Below, piece after piece: positions 40,586 through 49,804 of a DNA stretch of 64,000 bases (position 1 is the stretch's first letter; every line of letters starts with the position of its first letter). Origin of the DNA: an uncultured Oscillibacter sp. (lineage in GTDB: Bacteria > Bacillota > Clostridia > Oscillospirales > Oscillospiraceae). The notes beneath the pieces are model-generated. The model ran no database searches, had not been told where the DNA came from, and saw only the letters and a program-made list of their open reading frames with translations. Location of the stretch: NCBI GenBank assembly GCA_910576865.1, contig CAJTKE010000002.1:135060-199059 (forward strand), read 5' to 3'. The position numbers were made by a program, and so were the translations under genes.

Positions 40586-41650
40586 ATGAAATTTTTCCAA
40601 AAGCGCTCCGTGGCGGCGGTTGTCATGGTCCTGGCCATTTTGACCGGCCTCATGCTGGGGCAGGCGCGGAAGCCCTCCGCCCCCGCGCCGGAGCCGGGCG
40701 GTCCGCCCTTTGACGAGAGTCTGTCCACCGCCGCCTTTGAGCAATACATCCTGGACCGGGCGGGCATCCTCTCCGGGAAGACGGAGAAGCGCCTGAGCCT
40801 CTACAACGCCAACTGGGACCAGCTGGGGCGCAGCATCCTGGCGGTGGTGACGCTGGCGGAGGACCCGGGAGATCTGGAGAGCGCCGCCTGGGACTGGGCC
40901 GGCGAGATGCAGCTGACGGAGGACGACGCCATCCTGGTGATGAGCCTTGGGGCCCAGGACTGCTGTCTCCTCTCCAGCGGCAGGTTCTACGACCGCTTTG
41001 ACGGCCGGGAGGTCAGTTTCCTCAACAGCTATCTCTACGCGGGCTTCACGGCGGGAGACTACGACGAGGCCGTCCTGAACCTGTTTGTCCATATCCACGG
41101 CCTCTTCGCCGGTGAGGCGGCGAGTCCCGCCGGCGGGGCGTATGTCCCGCTGACGAACCTGATTCCTCTTGCGGTCCTGCTGGTGATTCTCCTGGTGGTG
41201 CTGAGCGGCGTGGACCGGATGCGCTACAACACGTGGTATGGCCGCTATGGCGGGATGCCCGCGCCGCCGGTGGTCTTCCGGCCCATCATCTTCTGGCGCG
41301 GGCCCGGCTGGTATCAAAGACGCCCGCCCCGTCCGCCCAGACCGCCCCGTCCCCCGAGAGGACCGGGCGGACCCTTCGACGGTCCCTTCGGTCCCGGCCC
41401 CGGCTCCTTCGGAGGCGGCGGCTTCGGCGGGGGCCGGACCGGCGGCGGCACCTTTGGCCGCGGCGGCGGCTTCGGCGGGACGCGCTCCGGCGGCGGTTCC
41501 TTCGGGGGAGGACGAGGAGGCGGCTTCGGCGGAGGCCGGACCGGCGGCGGTTCCTTCGGCGGAGGCCGGGGGGGCGGCTTTGGCGGAGGGCGCTCCGGCG
41601 GCGGCTCCTTCGGGGGCGGCCGCGGCGGCGGCTTCGGCGGAAGGCGCTGA
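40586..41650 (+). CDS. TPM-domain membrane protein with a Gly/Arg-rich repeat tail
   Basis: 354 residues: N-terminal membrane anchor (about 9-25), a TPM-like domain (YILDRAGILSGKTEKRLSLYN ... GRSILAVVTLA ... DDAILVMSLGAQDCCLLSSG), a second membrane helix near 195-215 (LIPLAVLLVILLVVLSGV), a Pro/Arg stretch (RRPPRPPRPPRPPRG) and ~100 residues of GGGSFGGGRGGGFGGGR-type repeats to the end. TPM proteins act in membrane protein or photosystem repair or as phosphatases; the role here is unknown. The tail resembles an RGG box. Confidence 0.85.
   Translation: MKFFQKRSVAAVVMVLAILTGLMLGQARKPSAPAPEPGGPPFDESLSTAAFEQYILDRAGILSGKTEKRLSLYNANWDQLGRSILAVVTLAEDPGDLESAAWDWAGEMQLTEDDAILVMSLGAQDCCLLSSGRFYDRFDGREVSFLNSYLYAGFTAGDYDEAVLNLFVHIHGLFAGEAASPAGGAYVPLTNLIPLAVLLVILLVVLSGVDRMRYNTWYGRYGGMPAPPVVFRPIIFWRGPGWYQRRPPRPPRPPRPPRGPGGPFDGPFGPGPGSFGGGGFGGGRTGGGTFGRGGGFGGTRSGGGSFGGGRGGGFGGGRTGGGSFGGGRGGGFGGGRSGGGSFGGGRGGGFGGRR
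41414..41647 (+). repeat. In-frame Gly-rich coding repeats
   Basis: About 45-60 bp imperfect DNA repeats (GGCGGCTTCGGCGGAGG, CGGCGGCGGTTCCTTCGG) encoding GGGSFGGGR / GGGFGGGR units. Prone to slippage, so copy number may vary between strains. Confidence 0.8.
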
Positions 41651-41665
41651 AGGGAAAGAAAAACG

Positions 41666-41706
41666 GCCCCCGGCGTGTTGGGTACGCCGGGGGCCCTTGT
41701 GTTTTT
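41666..41706 (+). terminator. Terminator after the TPM gene
   Basis: GCCCCCGGCGT / ACGCCGGGGGC, 11 bp perfect stem, 7 base loop, then CCTTGTGTTTTT. Confidence 0.85.
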
Positions 41707-41718
41707 AAATAGCACAGA

Positions 41719-41806
41719 CTGCGTTGCCGTCGCTTCGGCCCGGATGACTGCCGGGCTATAGAGCGCGCTAAAGTTCTTTTGCTAACTTTTCTTTCAAGAA
41801 AAGTTA
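41719..41806 (-). repeat. Dispersed element, copy A (88 bp)
   Basis: Read on the minus strand it starts TAACTTTTCTTGAA, whose TAA is the DegV stop codon, then AAGAAAAGTTA, GCAAAAGAACTTTAGC, a variable hairpin (GCCCGG/CCGGGC) and ends GCGACGGCAACGCAG. The first 47 bases differ from copy B (50735-50823) at only three positions, and the last 20 at one; the middle ~20 differ. Confidence 0.85.
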
Positions 41807-42670
41807 GTCCAGTACCTGCACCGCCGCGCCCAGGACGCCGTCGCCGATGTAGACGCTGAGGGTCCCGTCGATCTCGCCGTCCCAGAGGTGGTCATAGTCC
41901 GGCAGGGCGGCGGTGAGCTTCTGCCGTACTGTCTCCATCTCGGCGGCGGCTCCGCCGTTGGCCACGGCCAGATTGTACTTCCTGTGCCCGCCGCAGCGGT
42001 CCACGGTCATGGCCACCAGCTTGTCGATGACCTGATTCCGGCCCCGGACCTTGGCGATGGACTGGAGCTGCCCGTCGGGGGCAAAGGTGATGATGGGCTT
42101 GATCTGGAGCAGGGTCCCCGCCGTGGCGGTGACCTTGCCGATGCGCCCGCCCTTCATCAGGTACTCCAGGGTGTCCACGGAGAAGAAGGGGAAGGTGCCC
42201 GCGATGAGCTGAGGGGCCCGGCGCTCCACCAGAGTCTCCCAGTCCATGCCGCCGCGGATGTCCTCCGCCAGCTGGAGCACCGTCAGCCCCTGCCCCAGGG
42301 AGCCGCTGACGGAGTCGAAGACCCTGATGGGGAAGTTCTCCCCGCTCTCCTCGGCGATGAGGCGGACAAGATTGTAGGTGCCGGAGAGGCCGCTGGACAG
42401 CATGACGGCGATGACCCCGTCATAGCCCGCGTCCCGGATTTCCTCCAGCACGGAGCCCGCGGCCTCGGCGGAGGGCAGGGAGGTCTGGGGCAGCTCCCCG
42501 GCCTTGAGGCGGCGGTAGATGTCGGCGCTGTGGATGTCCACACCGTCGGAGTACTCCCCGTCGGCGCAGAGGATGCGCAGGGGGACGATGTAGATGTGGT
42601 TCTCCGCCGCCAGACGGGGGGACAGGTCCGCGCAGGAATCCGTCAGCAGCGCGATCTTTTGAGGGGCCAC
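41804..42670 (-). CDS. DegV family protein (fatty acid-binding)
   Basis: Binds a fatty acid and, in characterised homologues (FakB), presents it to a kinase for phospholipid synthesis. 288 residues, the usual length, beginning at GTG 42670: APQKIALLTDSCADL, QTSLPSAE, MLSSGLSGTYN, FSVDTLEYLMKGGRIG and LLQIKPI. AAGGAG is 10 bases upstream. An ATG at 42751 would add 27 residues, but the promoter at 42759-42787 would start transcription at about that base, so it is rejected. The stop codon belongs to the dispersed repeat. Confidence 0.9.
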   Translation of the reverse strand: MAPQKIALLTDSCADLSPRLAAENHIYIVPLRILCADGEYSDGVDIHSADIYRRLKAGELPQTSLPSAEAAGSVLEEIRDAGYDGVIAVMLSSGLSGTYNLVRLIAEESGENFPIRVFDSVSGSLGQGLTVLQLAEDIRGGMDWETLVERRAPQLIAGTFPFFSVDTLEYLMKGGRIGKVTATAGTLLQIKPIITFAPDGQLQSIAKVRGRNQVIDKLVAMTVDRCGGHRKYNLAVANGGAAAEMETVRQKLTAALPDYDHLWDGEIDGTLSVYIGDGVLGAAVQVLD

Positions 42671-42758
42671 GTGTTCCCAACTCCTTTTTTCGACAGGGCC
42701 CGCCGCCTCCGGAAGAGGGGCGGACGGACCTTCTGGCTTGTCAGAAATCATTGTGACT

Positions 42759-42787
42759 ATTATCCCACAAACCGGCGGAAACTGCAA
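42759..42787 (-). promoter_or_regulatory. Promoter of the degV gene
   Basis: Minus strand -35 TTGCAG (42782-42787), 17 bp spacer, -10 GATAAT (42759-42764). Confidence 0.65.
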
Positions 42788-42847
42788 GAGCGATTTACGG
42801 ACTTTTCCAGCCGGGGGAAAAATATAGGGAAATCAAGAGATTTTCCC

Positions 42848-42876
42848 TTTACCTGCCGGGAGTTCTCTGCTATAAT
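42848..42876 (+). promoter_or_regulatory. Promoter of the recJ operon
   Basis: -35 TTTACC (42848-42853), 17 bp spacer, perfect -10 TATAAT (42871-42876). Confidence 0.75.
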
Positions 42877-42928
42877 ATACAAGTTACATTCTGCCCTGAC
42901 GCCGGAGCGGGAAGGAGGGCGCTTTTTT

Positions 42929-45010
42929 GTGAAGTATCGGAAGTGGAACATCGGCGCCCCCGGGGACGCCGGCGTGGCGGCGCTGCGGGAGGCGGGCTAT
43001 CCCTACCTCATGGCCCTGGTGTTGGCGGCCCGGGGCATCGCCTCCCCGGAGGCGGCGGCGGAGTTTCTGTACCGGGACCGGAAGCTGACCCTGTCTCCCA
43101 TGCTCATGCGGGACATGGACAAGGCCGTGGCCCGGATTCAAAGGGCCGTCGCGGAGGGGGAGACCATCGCCGTCTTCGGGGACTACGACGTGGACGGCAT
43201 CACCTCCACCGTGCTGCTGATGGACTATCTGAAAAGCTGCGGGGCCAGGTGCCTGCGCCATATCCCCCGGCGGATCGAGGACGGCTACGGCCTGTCCAAG
43301 CCCGCCATCCAGGGCCTCCGGGACCAGGGGGCCACGCTGATGATCACCGTGGACTGCGGCATCACCGGGAACGAGGAGGTGGATTTCGCCAATTCCCTGG
43401 GCCTGGACGTGGTGGTGACGGACCACCACGAGTGCAAGGAGTCCCTGCCCCGGGCTGTGGCCGTGGTGGACCCCCACCGGCCCGACTGCCCCTATCCCTT
43501 CAAGTTCCTGGCGGGCTGCGGCGTGGCGCTGAAGCTGGTGCTGGCCCTGGGGGGCGAGAGCCGGGAGGACGCCCTCTTCGCCCGGTACTGCACCCTGGCC
43601 GCCATCGGCACCGTGGCCGACGTGATGCGCATGGAGGGGGAGAACCGGGCCATCGTCTCCTGCGGGCTGGAGGCCCTGCCCCACACGGACTTCGTGGGCA
43701 TCCACGCCCTCCTCCGGGAGGCGGGGCTGGAGGGCAAGCCCGTCACCTCCATCCAGATCGGCTTCGTCCTCTCCCCCCGGATCAACGCCGCCGGGCGCAT
43801 GGGGGCGGCGGACCTGGCGGCGGACCTGCTGGAGACCAGCGACCCCGCCCGGGCGGAGGAGCTGGCCCGGGCCCTGTGCGAGCTGAACCGGGAGCGTCAG
43901 GCCGTGGAGCAGGCCATCTGCGCCGACGCGGTGGAGCAGATCCAGGCCCTCCGCCAGGAGGAGCGCAGCGCCCTGGTCCTCTCCAGCGAGGAGTGGCACC
44001 AAGGGGTGGTGGGCATCGTCGCCTCCCGCCTCAGCGAGAAATACTCCTGCCCCAGCTTCATGATCCACCTGAAGGACGGCACGGGCCGGGGCTCCTGCCG
44101 GTCCTACGGGGGCTTCAACCTCTTCACGGCCCTGGAGTCCTGCGCCGACCTGCTGGACGGCTTCGGCGGGCACGAGCTGGCGGCGGGCTTCACCATCCCG
44201 GAGGAGAACATCACCGCCTTCCGGGCCCGGATGAACCGCTATGTCCGCTCCGCCACCGGGGGAGAGCCTCCGGTGAGCTGCCTGGACGTGGACGCCGCCG
44301 TGGCCTCTCCCGCCGAGCTCACCCTGGAGCAGGCGGAGCAGCTGGAGCTGCTGGAGCCCTATGGCGCGGGGAACCCCCGGCCGGTCTTCGCCCTGCTGGG
44401 GGCCACGGCGGAGGCCGTGCAGCCCGTGGGGCAGGGGAAGCACCTGAAGCTCCGCCTCAGCAAGGGCGTCAGCCGCTTTGATGCCATCTTCTTCTCCGTC
44501 ACGGCGGAGGAGTGCGGCATCGTCCCCGGCAGCCGGGTGGACGCCGCCTTCTACCTCCAGGCCAACACCTTCCGGGGGAACACGACTCTGCAATTGCAGC
44601 TGGTGGACGTGCGGCCCTCCCTGCTGCCCAGCCGGAACGAGGCGGAGGCCCTGGCCCTGGTTCGCCGGCTGACGGAGGAAAACGGCCCCGTCTCCCCCCA
44701 GGAGGCCCTGCGCCTCCGGGCCTCCCGGAACCAGTACGCCGCCTGCTGGGTGGCCCTGGAGAAGCGCCTCCGCCAGGGGAAGGCGGAGGAGGACCGCCTG
44801 CCCTATCTCCGCCGCCTGGCGGCCCGGATGGGGGGAAGCGAGAGCTTCCTCCGCGCCGCCCTGGCCCTGGAGGTGTTCCGGGAGCGGGGGCTCATCTCCC
44901 TCAGCCGGCAGGGGGACCGGCTGACCCTGAGCCTGATCCCCATCCAGGGGAAGGTGGATCTGACCGCCTGTCCCTATCTTCTCCGCCTGCAGGAAAAGGA
45001 GGCGACCTGA
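42929..45010 (+). CDS. recJ: Single-stranded-DNA-specific exonuclease RecJ
   Basis: 5'-3' ssDNA exonuclease in recombination and repair. 693 residues, longer than the ~560 of enteric RecJ because of a C-terminal helical/winged extension (from ~560, EAEALALVRRLTEENGPV onward) as in many Firmicutes. DHH motifs: VFGDYDVDGITST near 85, MITVDCGIT near 140, VVTDHHECK near 163, IGTVADVMRM near 225; DHHA1 block GGFGGHELAAGFTI-like near 415. GTG 42929 has GAAGGAGG upstream. It heads a six-gene operon. Confidence 0.95.
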   Translation: MKYRKWNIGAPGDAGVAALREAGYPYLMALVLAARGIASPEAAAEFLYRDRKLTLSPMLMRDMDKAVARIQRAVAEGETIAVFGDYDVDGITSTVLLMDYLKSCGARCLRHIPRRIEDGYGLSKPAIQGLRDQGATLMITVDCGITGNEEVDFANSLGLDVVVTDHHECKESLPRAVAVVDPHRPDCPYPFKFLAGCGVALKLVLALGGESREDALFARYCTLAAIGTVADVMRMEGENRAIVSCGLEALPHTDFVGIHALLREAGLEGKPVTSIQIGFVLSPRINAAGRMGAADLAADLLETSDPARAEELARALCELNRERQAVEQAICADAVEQIQALRQEERSALVLSSEEWHQGVVGIVASRLSEKYSCPSFMIHLKDGTGRGSCRSYGGFNLFTALESCADLLDGFGGHELAAGFTIPEENITAFRARMNRYVRSATGGEPPVSCLDVDAAVASPAELTLEQAEQLELLEPYGAGNPRPVFALLGATAEAVQPVGQGKHLKLRLSKGVSRFDAIFFSVTAEECGIVPGSRVDAAFYLQANTFRGNTTLQLQLVDVRPSLLPSRNEAEALALVRRLTEENGPVSPQEALRLRASRNQYAACWVALEKRLRQGKAEEDRLPYLRRLAARMGGSESFLRAALALEVFRERGLISLSRQGDRLTLSLIPIQGKVDLTACPYLLRLQEKEAT

Positions 45011-45011
45011 G

Positions 45012-47204
45012 ATGACCGTACAGGAACAGTACGAGCTTTTGGAAAAGACCGTCCGCAGCTACAATCCCGCCGCCGACTTCGACCATATCCGCTCCGCCTT
45101 TGAGTACGCGGACCGCTGCCACGAGGGGCAGAAGCGCAAGAGCGGGGAACCCTATATCATCCATCCCCTGGCCGTGGCCCAGATCGTGGCGGAGGAGCTG
45201 AAGCTGGACTCCGAGTCCATCGAGGCCGCCCTGCTCCACGACGTCATCGAGGACACCGAGGCCACCCATGAGGATGTGGCCCGGCTCTTCTCGCCCACCA
45301 TCGCCGATCTGGTGGAGGGGGTCAGCAAGCTGACCCGCATCCAGTACGCCACCAAGGAAGACGAGCAGATGGAGAACCTGCGGAAGATGCTCATGGCCAT
45401 GAGCAAGGACATCCGGGTCATCCTCATCAAGGTCTCCGACCGGCTTCACAACATGCGAACCATGGAGTATCAGTCCCCGGAGAAGCAGAAGCAGAAATCC
45501 CTGGAGACCATGGAGATTTACGCCCCCATCTCCCACCGCCTGGGCATGCAGCGCATCAAGTGGGAGCTGGAGGACCTGTCCCTCAAGTACCTGGACCCGG
45601 TGGGCTACCAGGAGATCATCACCCGGCTGGACGCCAAGAAGCCGGAGTACGACGCCTTCCTCCTCCGCACCCAGACCCAGATGGACGACCGGCTGACGGA
45701 GCTGGGTATCGGGCACATGGTCTACGGCCGCATCAAGCACCCCTATTCCATCTACCGGAAGATGTTCAGCCAGAACAAGTCCCTGGACGAGATCTTCGAC
45801 CTCTTCGCCTTCCGGGTGCTGGTGGACTCCGTGGGAGACTGCTACAACGTCCTGGGCGTCATCCACGACATCTACAAGCCCATCCCGGGCCGGTTCAAGG
45901 ACTATATCGGCACGGAGAAGCCCAACGGCTACCAGTCCCTCCACACCACCGTCATGGGCCCCGACGGCCTGCCCTTCGAGGTGCAGATCCGGACCTGGAA
46001 GATGCACGAAATCGCCGAGTACGGCGTGGCGGCCCACTGGAAGTACAAGCAGCACGGCCAGGGGGCGGGCACCGAGGGGAAGTACGAGTGGGTTCGCCGG
46101 CTTCTTGAGAACCAGGAGGGGGCCGACGCCGAGGAGTATATCCACTCCCTGAAGGTCGACATGTTCGCCGACGAGGTCTTCGTCTTCACCCCCAACGGGG
46201 ACGTGCAGAACCTCCCCGCCGGGGCCACGCCCATCGACTTCGCCTACGCCATCCACTCGGCGGTGGGAAACAGCATGGTGGGAGCCAAGGTCAACAACCG
46301 GATCGTCACCTTCGACCACGTCCTGAAAAACGGGGACATCGTGGAGATCATGACCTCCAAATCCGCCAAGGGCCCCAGCCGGGACTGGATGAAGATCGCC
46401 AAGTCCAGCGAGGCCCGGAGCAAGATCCGCCAGTGGTTCAAAAAGGAGAAAAAGGAGGAGAACATCGCCGGCGGCCGCTCCTCCTTCGAGCAGGAGCTGA
46501 AGCACGCGGGCCTCTCCATGAAGGACGTGACGGACCCGGAGAACCTGCCCCTGCTGCTGAAAAAGGTCACCTACGGCAGCCTGGAGGAGATGTACGCCGC
46601 CATCGGCTACGGCGGCTTCACCGCCCAGAAGGCCGTCAGCCGGATGAAGGGGGAGCTGCTGCGCATCTCCCGCCAGCATCAGGCGGAGGAGCTGACCCTC
46701 AAGCCCGAGGAGGCCCCCATCCCCGTGCCCCCCAGGCCCGTGAGCAAGAGCGAGCAGGGCATCATCGTGGAGGGTCTGGACAACTGTCTGGTGAAGTTCT
46801 CCCGCTGCTGCACCCCCGTGCCGGGGGACGAGATCATCGGCTTCATCACCCGGGGCTACGGTGTGTCCGTCCACCGGGCGGACTGTCCCAACGCCGCGCC
46901 GGAGCGCCGGGCGGGCCAGGAGGGCCGCTGGCTGAAGGTCACCTGGGGCACCGACACCAACGAGAGCTACCCCACCACCATCGACGTGGTGTGCAAGGAC
47001 CGGATGAACCTGATCCTGGACATCTCCACGGCCCTGTCCAGCACCAACACCTTCGTCTCCGGCCTGAACTCCCGGAGCACCGAGGACGGCTTCGCCGTCA
47101 TCCGCCTGGAAATTCGTGTCCGGGACGGGGCCCAGATGAAGGCCATCATGAACAAGCTGAACCAGATTTCCGGGGTGCTGCAGGTCACGCGCCCCGCGGG
47201 ATAA
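45012..47204 (+). CDS. relA: Bifunctional (p)ppGpp synthetase/hydrolase
   Basis: Stringent-response enzyme. 730 residues. HD hydrolase domain (about 45-200) with HPLAVAQIVAEE and AALLHDVIEDT; synthetase domain (about 240-350) with GRIKHPYSIYRKM, DLFAFRVLVDSVGDCYNVLG and YIGTEKPNGYQSLHTTV; TGS (about 395-455, VFVFTPNGDVQNLPAGATP); Zn-finger/ACT region from ~590 (CCTPVPGDEIIGFITRGYG). All parts are intact, so it is a full-length Rel. ATG 45012 lies one base after the recJ stop. Confidence 0.96.
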   Translation: MTVQEQYELLEKTVRSYNPAADFDHIRSAFEYADRCHEGQKRKSGEPYIIHPLAVAQIVAEELKLDSESIEAALLHDVIEDTEATHEDVARLFSPTIADLVEGVSKLTRIQYATKEDEQMENLRKMLMAMSKDIRVILIKVSDRLHNMRTMEYQSPEKQKQKSLETMEIYAPISHRLGMQRIKWELEDLSLKYLDPVGYQEIITRLDAKKPEYDAFLLRTQTQMDDRLTELGIGHMVYGRIKHPYSIYRKMFSQNKSLDEIFDLFAFRVLVDSVGDCYNVLGVIHDIYKPIPGRFKDYIGTEKPNGYQSLHTTVMGPDGLPFEVQIRTWKMHEIAEYGVAAHWKYKQHGQGAGTEGKYEWVRRLLENQEGADAEEYIHSLKVDMFADEVFVFTPNGDVQNLPAGATPIDFAYAIHSAVGNSMVGAKVNNRIVTFDHVLKNGDIVEIMTSKSAKGPSRDWMKIAKSSEARSKIRQWFKKEKKEENIAGGRSSFEQELKHAGLSMKDVTDPENLPLLLKKVTYGSLEEMYAAIGYGGFTAQKAVSRMKGELLRISRQHQAEELTLKPEEAPIPVPPRPVSKSEQGIIVEGLDNCLVKFSRCCTPVPGDEIIGFITRGYGVSVHRADCPNAAPERRAGQEGRWLKVTWGTDTNESYPTTIDVVCKDRMNLILDISTALSSTNTFVSGLNSRSTEDGFAVIRLEIRVRDGAQMKAIMNKLNQISGVLQVTRPAG

Positions 47205-47225
47205 CATGGGAAGGAGGAATTGCCT

Positions 47226-47669
47226 ATGCGCGCGGTTGTCACCCGCGTGAAGCACGCGTCGGTCACCATCGAGGGGGCCGTGACGGGCAGGATCGGGGAG
47301 GGCTATCTGGTCCTCCTGGGCGTCGGCCCCAATGATACCGAGGAGACCGCCGTGAAGCTGGCGGACAAAATCTGCAACCTCCGGGTCTTCGAGGATGAGA
47401 ACGACAAGATGAACCTGAACCTGGAGCAGGTGGGGGGAAGCCTGCTGGTGATTTCCCAGTTCACCCTCTTCGCGGACACCTCCTCCCGCCGCCCGGGCTT
47501 TACCGGCGCGGCCAGGCCGGACGTGGCCATCCCCCTGTACGAGAAATTCATGGCCCGGTGCCGGGAGCGGGGCTTCACCGTGGAGCACGGGGAGTTCGGC
47601 GCGAAGATGGAGGTGGACTCCCTGAACCACGGCCCGGTGACCATCCTTTTTGACACGGAGCGGCCCTGA
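47226..47669 (+). CDS. dtd: D-aminoacyl-tRNA deacylase
   Basis: Removes D-amino acids (and glycine from tRNA-Ala) for translation quality control. 147 residues. Signatures SQFTLFADT (near 80) and HGPVTILFDT at the C-terminus; the canonical N-D-G-P-V-T reads N-H-G-P-V-T here, a small departure outside the GPVT core. AAGGAGG precedes ATG 47226. Conserved neighbour of relA in Firmicutes. Confidence 0.94.
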   Translation: MRAVVTRVKHASVTIEGAVTGRIGEGYLVLLGVGPNDTEETAVKLADKICNLRVFEDENDKMNLNLEQVGGSLLVISQFTLFADTSSRRPGFTGAARPDVAIPLYEKFMARCRERGFTVEHGEFGAKMEVDSLNHGPVTILFDTERP

Positions 47670-47689
47670 GCGGGAAGGGAGGAACCCCC

Positions 47690-48304
47690 ATGAAGGTGAA
47701 ACTGTTACAGGTGGGCCCCCTGGGCACCAACTGCTATATCCTGGAGGACGAGGAGACCCGCGAGGCGGCGGTCATCGACCCCGGCGGGGACGCCCCCGCC
47801 ATTGAAAAGGCCCTGGAGGGGGCGGAGCTCCGTTATATCCTCCTGACCCACGGCCACTATGACCACACCGGCGGCGCGGCGGAGCTGGCGGAGGCCTTCC
47901 CGGCGGCGGAGGTCTATGTCCATCCCAAGGACTGCCCCGGCCCGGACCGCTATCTGTTCCCCCTGGAGACCCAGGTCCCCGGGGTGAGGTTCTACGGCGA
48001 GGGGGACGAGATCGCCCTGGGGAGCGCGAAGGTGGAAGTCCTTCACACCCCCGGCCACTCCGAGGGCAGCGTCACCCTCCGCTGCGGGGACCTGCTCTTC
48101 TGCGGGGACACCCTCTTCGCCGGGTCCTGCGGAAGGACGGACTTCCCCGGCGGCAGCGTGCCGAAGATGCTGGCCTCCCTCCGCCGCCTGGGGGAGCTGG
48201 AGGGGGACCTTCAGGTCCTGCCCGGCCACATGGAGCCCTCCACCCTGGAGGCGGAGCGGGCCCATAATCCCTACCTCCGCCAGGCGATGCGGGAGACGCC
48301 ATGA
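47690..48304 (+). CDS. MBL-fold metallo-hydrolase (glyoxalase II-like)
   Basis: 204 residues with the binuclear metal motif THGHYDHTGG (near 55), VLHTPGHSEGSVTL (near 118), FCGDTLFAGSCGRTD (near 138) and LPGHMEPST. Belongs to the YqgX/glyoxalase II-like subgroup commonly found after rel-dtd in Firmicutes. Substrate unproven. The stop overlaps the hemZ start. Confidence 0.9.
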   Translation: MKVKLLQVGPLGTNCYILEDEETREAAVIDPGGDAPAIEKALEGAELRYILLTHGHYDHTGGAAELAEAFPAAEVYVHPKDCPGPDRYLFPLETQVPGVRFYGEGDEIALGSAKVEVLHTPGHSEGSVTLRCGDLLFCGDTLFAGSCGRTDFPGGSVPKMLASLRRLGELEGDLQVLPGHMEPSTLEAERAHNPYLRQAMRETP

Positions 48305-49800
48305 AGCTGGAATTTCACGGCCACGACGAGCGCTACACCGTGGAGCAGAGCCTCCTGAACCTCTTCCCCGGCGAGCTGCCGGTCTATGAGCCGGTCCGCC
48401 CCCGGGAGGATGAGAGCTGGGCGATCGTCTCCTGGCGGGAGGGCGAGGAGAAGAGCGGGAAGCGGGGCCACGCCTGTGTGGAACTGGGCTGGCAGGGAAA
48501 AGCGGACGCCTGCAGCTTCGGCTGTCCCCTGACCGGCACGGAGTACGAGCAGGAGCGCCGGCGGCGGCACGCCATCGGCGCGGCCTTCTTCCTGGCCTGT
48601 CAGGCCCTCACCGGGAACACGCCCCCCTGGGGGATGCTCACCGGCGTCCGGCCCGACAAGCTGGTGACCGAGGCCCTCCAGGCCGGGAAGACCCCGGAGG
48701 CGGCCCGGGAGCTGCTGGAAAAGGTTTATTACGTCACCCCCCGCCGGGCCTCCCTGGCCCTGGAGACGGGGACGGCGGCGTTCGAGGCCGCGAAGGGCCT
48801 GGGCCCCCGGGACATCGCCCTGTACGTGGGCATCCCCTTCTGCCCCACACGCTGTGCCTACTGCTCCTTCGTCAGCCAGTCGGTGGAGAGGAGCTTCGCC
48901 CTGGTGGAGCCCTATCTGGACGCGCTGACGGCGGAAATTCGCGCCGCCGGGGAGATGGTGCGGGAGACCGGCCTGAGAGTCCGGGCGCTGTACGTGGGCG
49001 GCGGCACGCCCACCACCCTCTCCGCCGGGCAGCTCCACCGCCTGTTCACCGAGCTGGAGGCGGCTTTCCCCCTGGGCCCGGGGCTGGAGGTCACCGTGGA
49101 GGCAGGACGGCCCGACACCATCACGGCGGAGAAGCTGGGCGTTCTGAAGGACCACGGGACCACCCGGGTCTCCGTGAACCCCCAGACCATGGAGGACCAC
49201 GTCCTCCGGGCCATCGGCCGGCGGCACAGCCCCGGCGACATTGAGGACGCCATGGAGCTGGTGGCGAAGGCGGGCTTCCGGCACGTGAACATGGACCTCA
49301 TCGCGGGACTGCCGGAGGACACGGCGGAGGGCTTCCGCCGCTCCCTGGACCGGTGCCTGGAGTTCGGCACGGACAACGTCACCGTCCACACCCTGGCCCT
49401 GAAAAAGGGGAGCCGCATCCTGCTGGAGGGCCTGGACATCCCCGGCCCCCGGGCGGTGGGGGAGATGCTGGACTACGCGGAGCCCGTCCTGCGGAACGCG
49501 GGATACGCCCCCTATTATCTCTACCGGCAGAAATACATGTCCGGCAGCTTTGAGAACATCGGCTGGACCCGGCCGGGCGGGGCGTGCCTTTACAACGTAT
49601 ATATCATGTCGGAGCTGTGCTCCATCCTCTCCCTGGGCGCGGGGGGGTCCACGAAGATGGTGGACCCGGCCCGGCGGCTCATCCGGCGGCGGTTCAACCC
49701 CAAGTATCCCAAGGAGTACGCCGAGCGCCCCGAGAAGGCGCTGGCGAACCGGAGGGACTTCGCCGCCTTTTACGGCGGGCCGGAAACTGAAAGGAGCTGA
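48301..49800 (+). CDS. hemZ: Coproporphyrinogen dehydrogenase / radical SAM HemZ
   Basis: 499 residues. Radical SAM 4Fe-4S motif CPTRCAYCSF (near 181), preceded by a ~170 residue N-terminal domain typical of HemZ and followed by YVGGGTPTTLSAGQL and HVNMDLIAGLPEDT. HemZ is the oxygen-independent coproporphyrinogen oxidase homologue; its true activity in anaerobes without a haem pathway is uncertain. ATG 48301 overlaps the previous stop (ATGA). Confidence 0.92.
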   Translation: MKLEFHGHDERYTVEQSLLNLFPGELPVYEPVRPREDESWAIVSWREGEEKSGKRGHACVELGWQGKADACSFGCPLTGTEYEQERRRRHAIGAAFFLACQALTGNTPPWGMLTGVRPDKLVTEALQAGKTPEAARELLEKVYYVTPRRASLALETGTAAFEAAKGLGPRDIALYVGIPFCPTRCAYCSFVSQSVERSFALVEPYLDALTAEIRAAGEMVRETGLRVRALYVGGGTPTTLSAGQLHRLFTELEAAFPLGPGLEVTVEAGRPDTITAEKLGVLKDHGTTRVSVNPQTMEDHVLRAIGRRHSPGDIEDAMELVAKAGFRHVNMDLIAGLPEDTAEGFRRSLDRCLEFGTDNVTVHTLALKKGSRILLEGLDIPGPRAVGEMLDYAEPVLRNAGYAPYYLYRQKYMSGSFENIGWTRPGGACLYNVYIMSELCSILSLGAGGSTKMVDPARRLIRRRFNPKYPKEYAERPEKALANRRDFAAFYGGPETERS

Positions 49801-49804
49801 CGGG

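Noticed and set aside
41414..41647. Regular GC-rich repeats, considered as a CRISPR or minisatellite
   Set aside because: No constant repeat with unique spacers; the repeats stay in frame and encode Gly-rich units of the TPM protein.
41888..42928. Long in-frame extension upstream of recJ
   Set aside because: It runs antisense to degV and through the recJ promoter; GTG 42929 with GAAGGAGG and the normal RecJ N-terminus fix the start.
44901..47630. 909 codon open frame on the minus strand
   Set aside because: Antisense shadow of relA and neighbours; composition is typical of a GC shadow frame.
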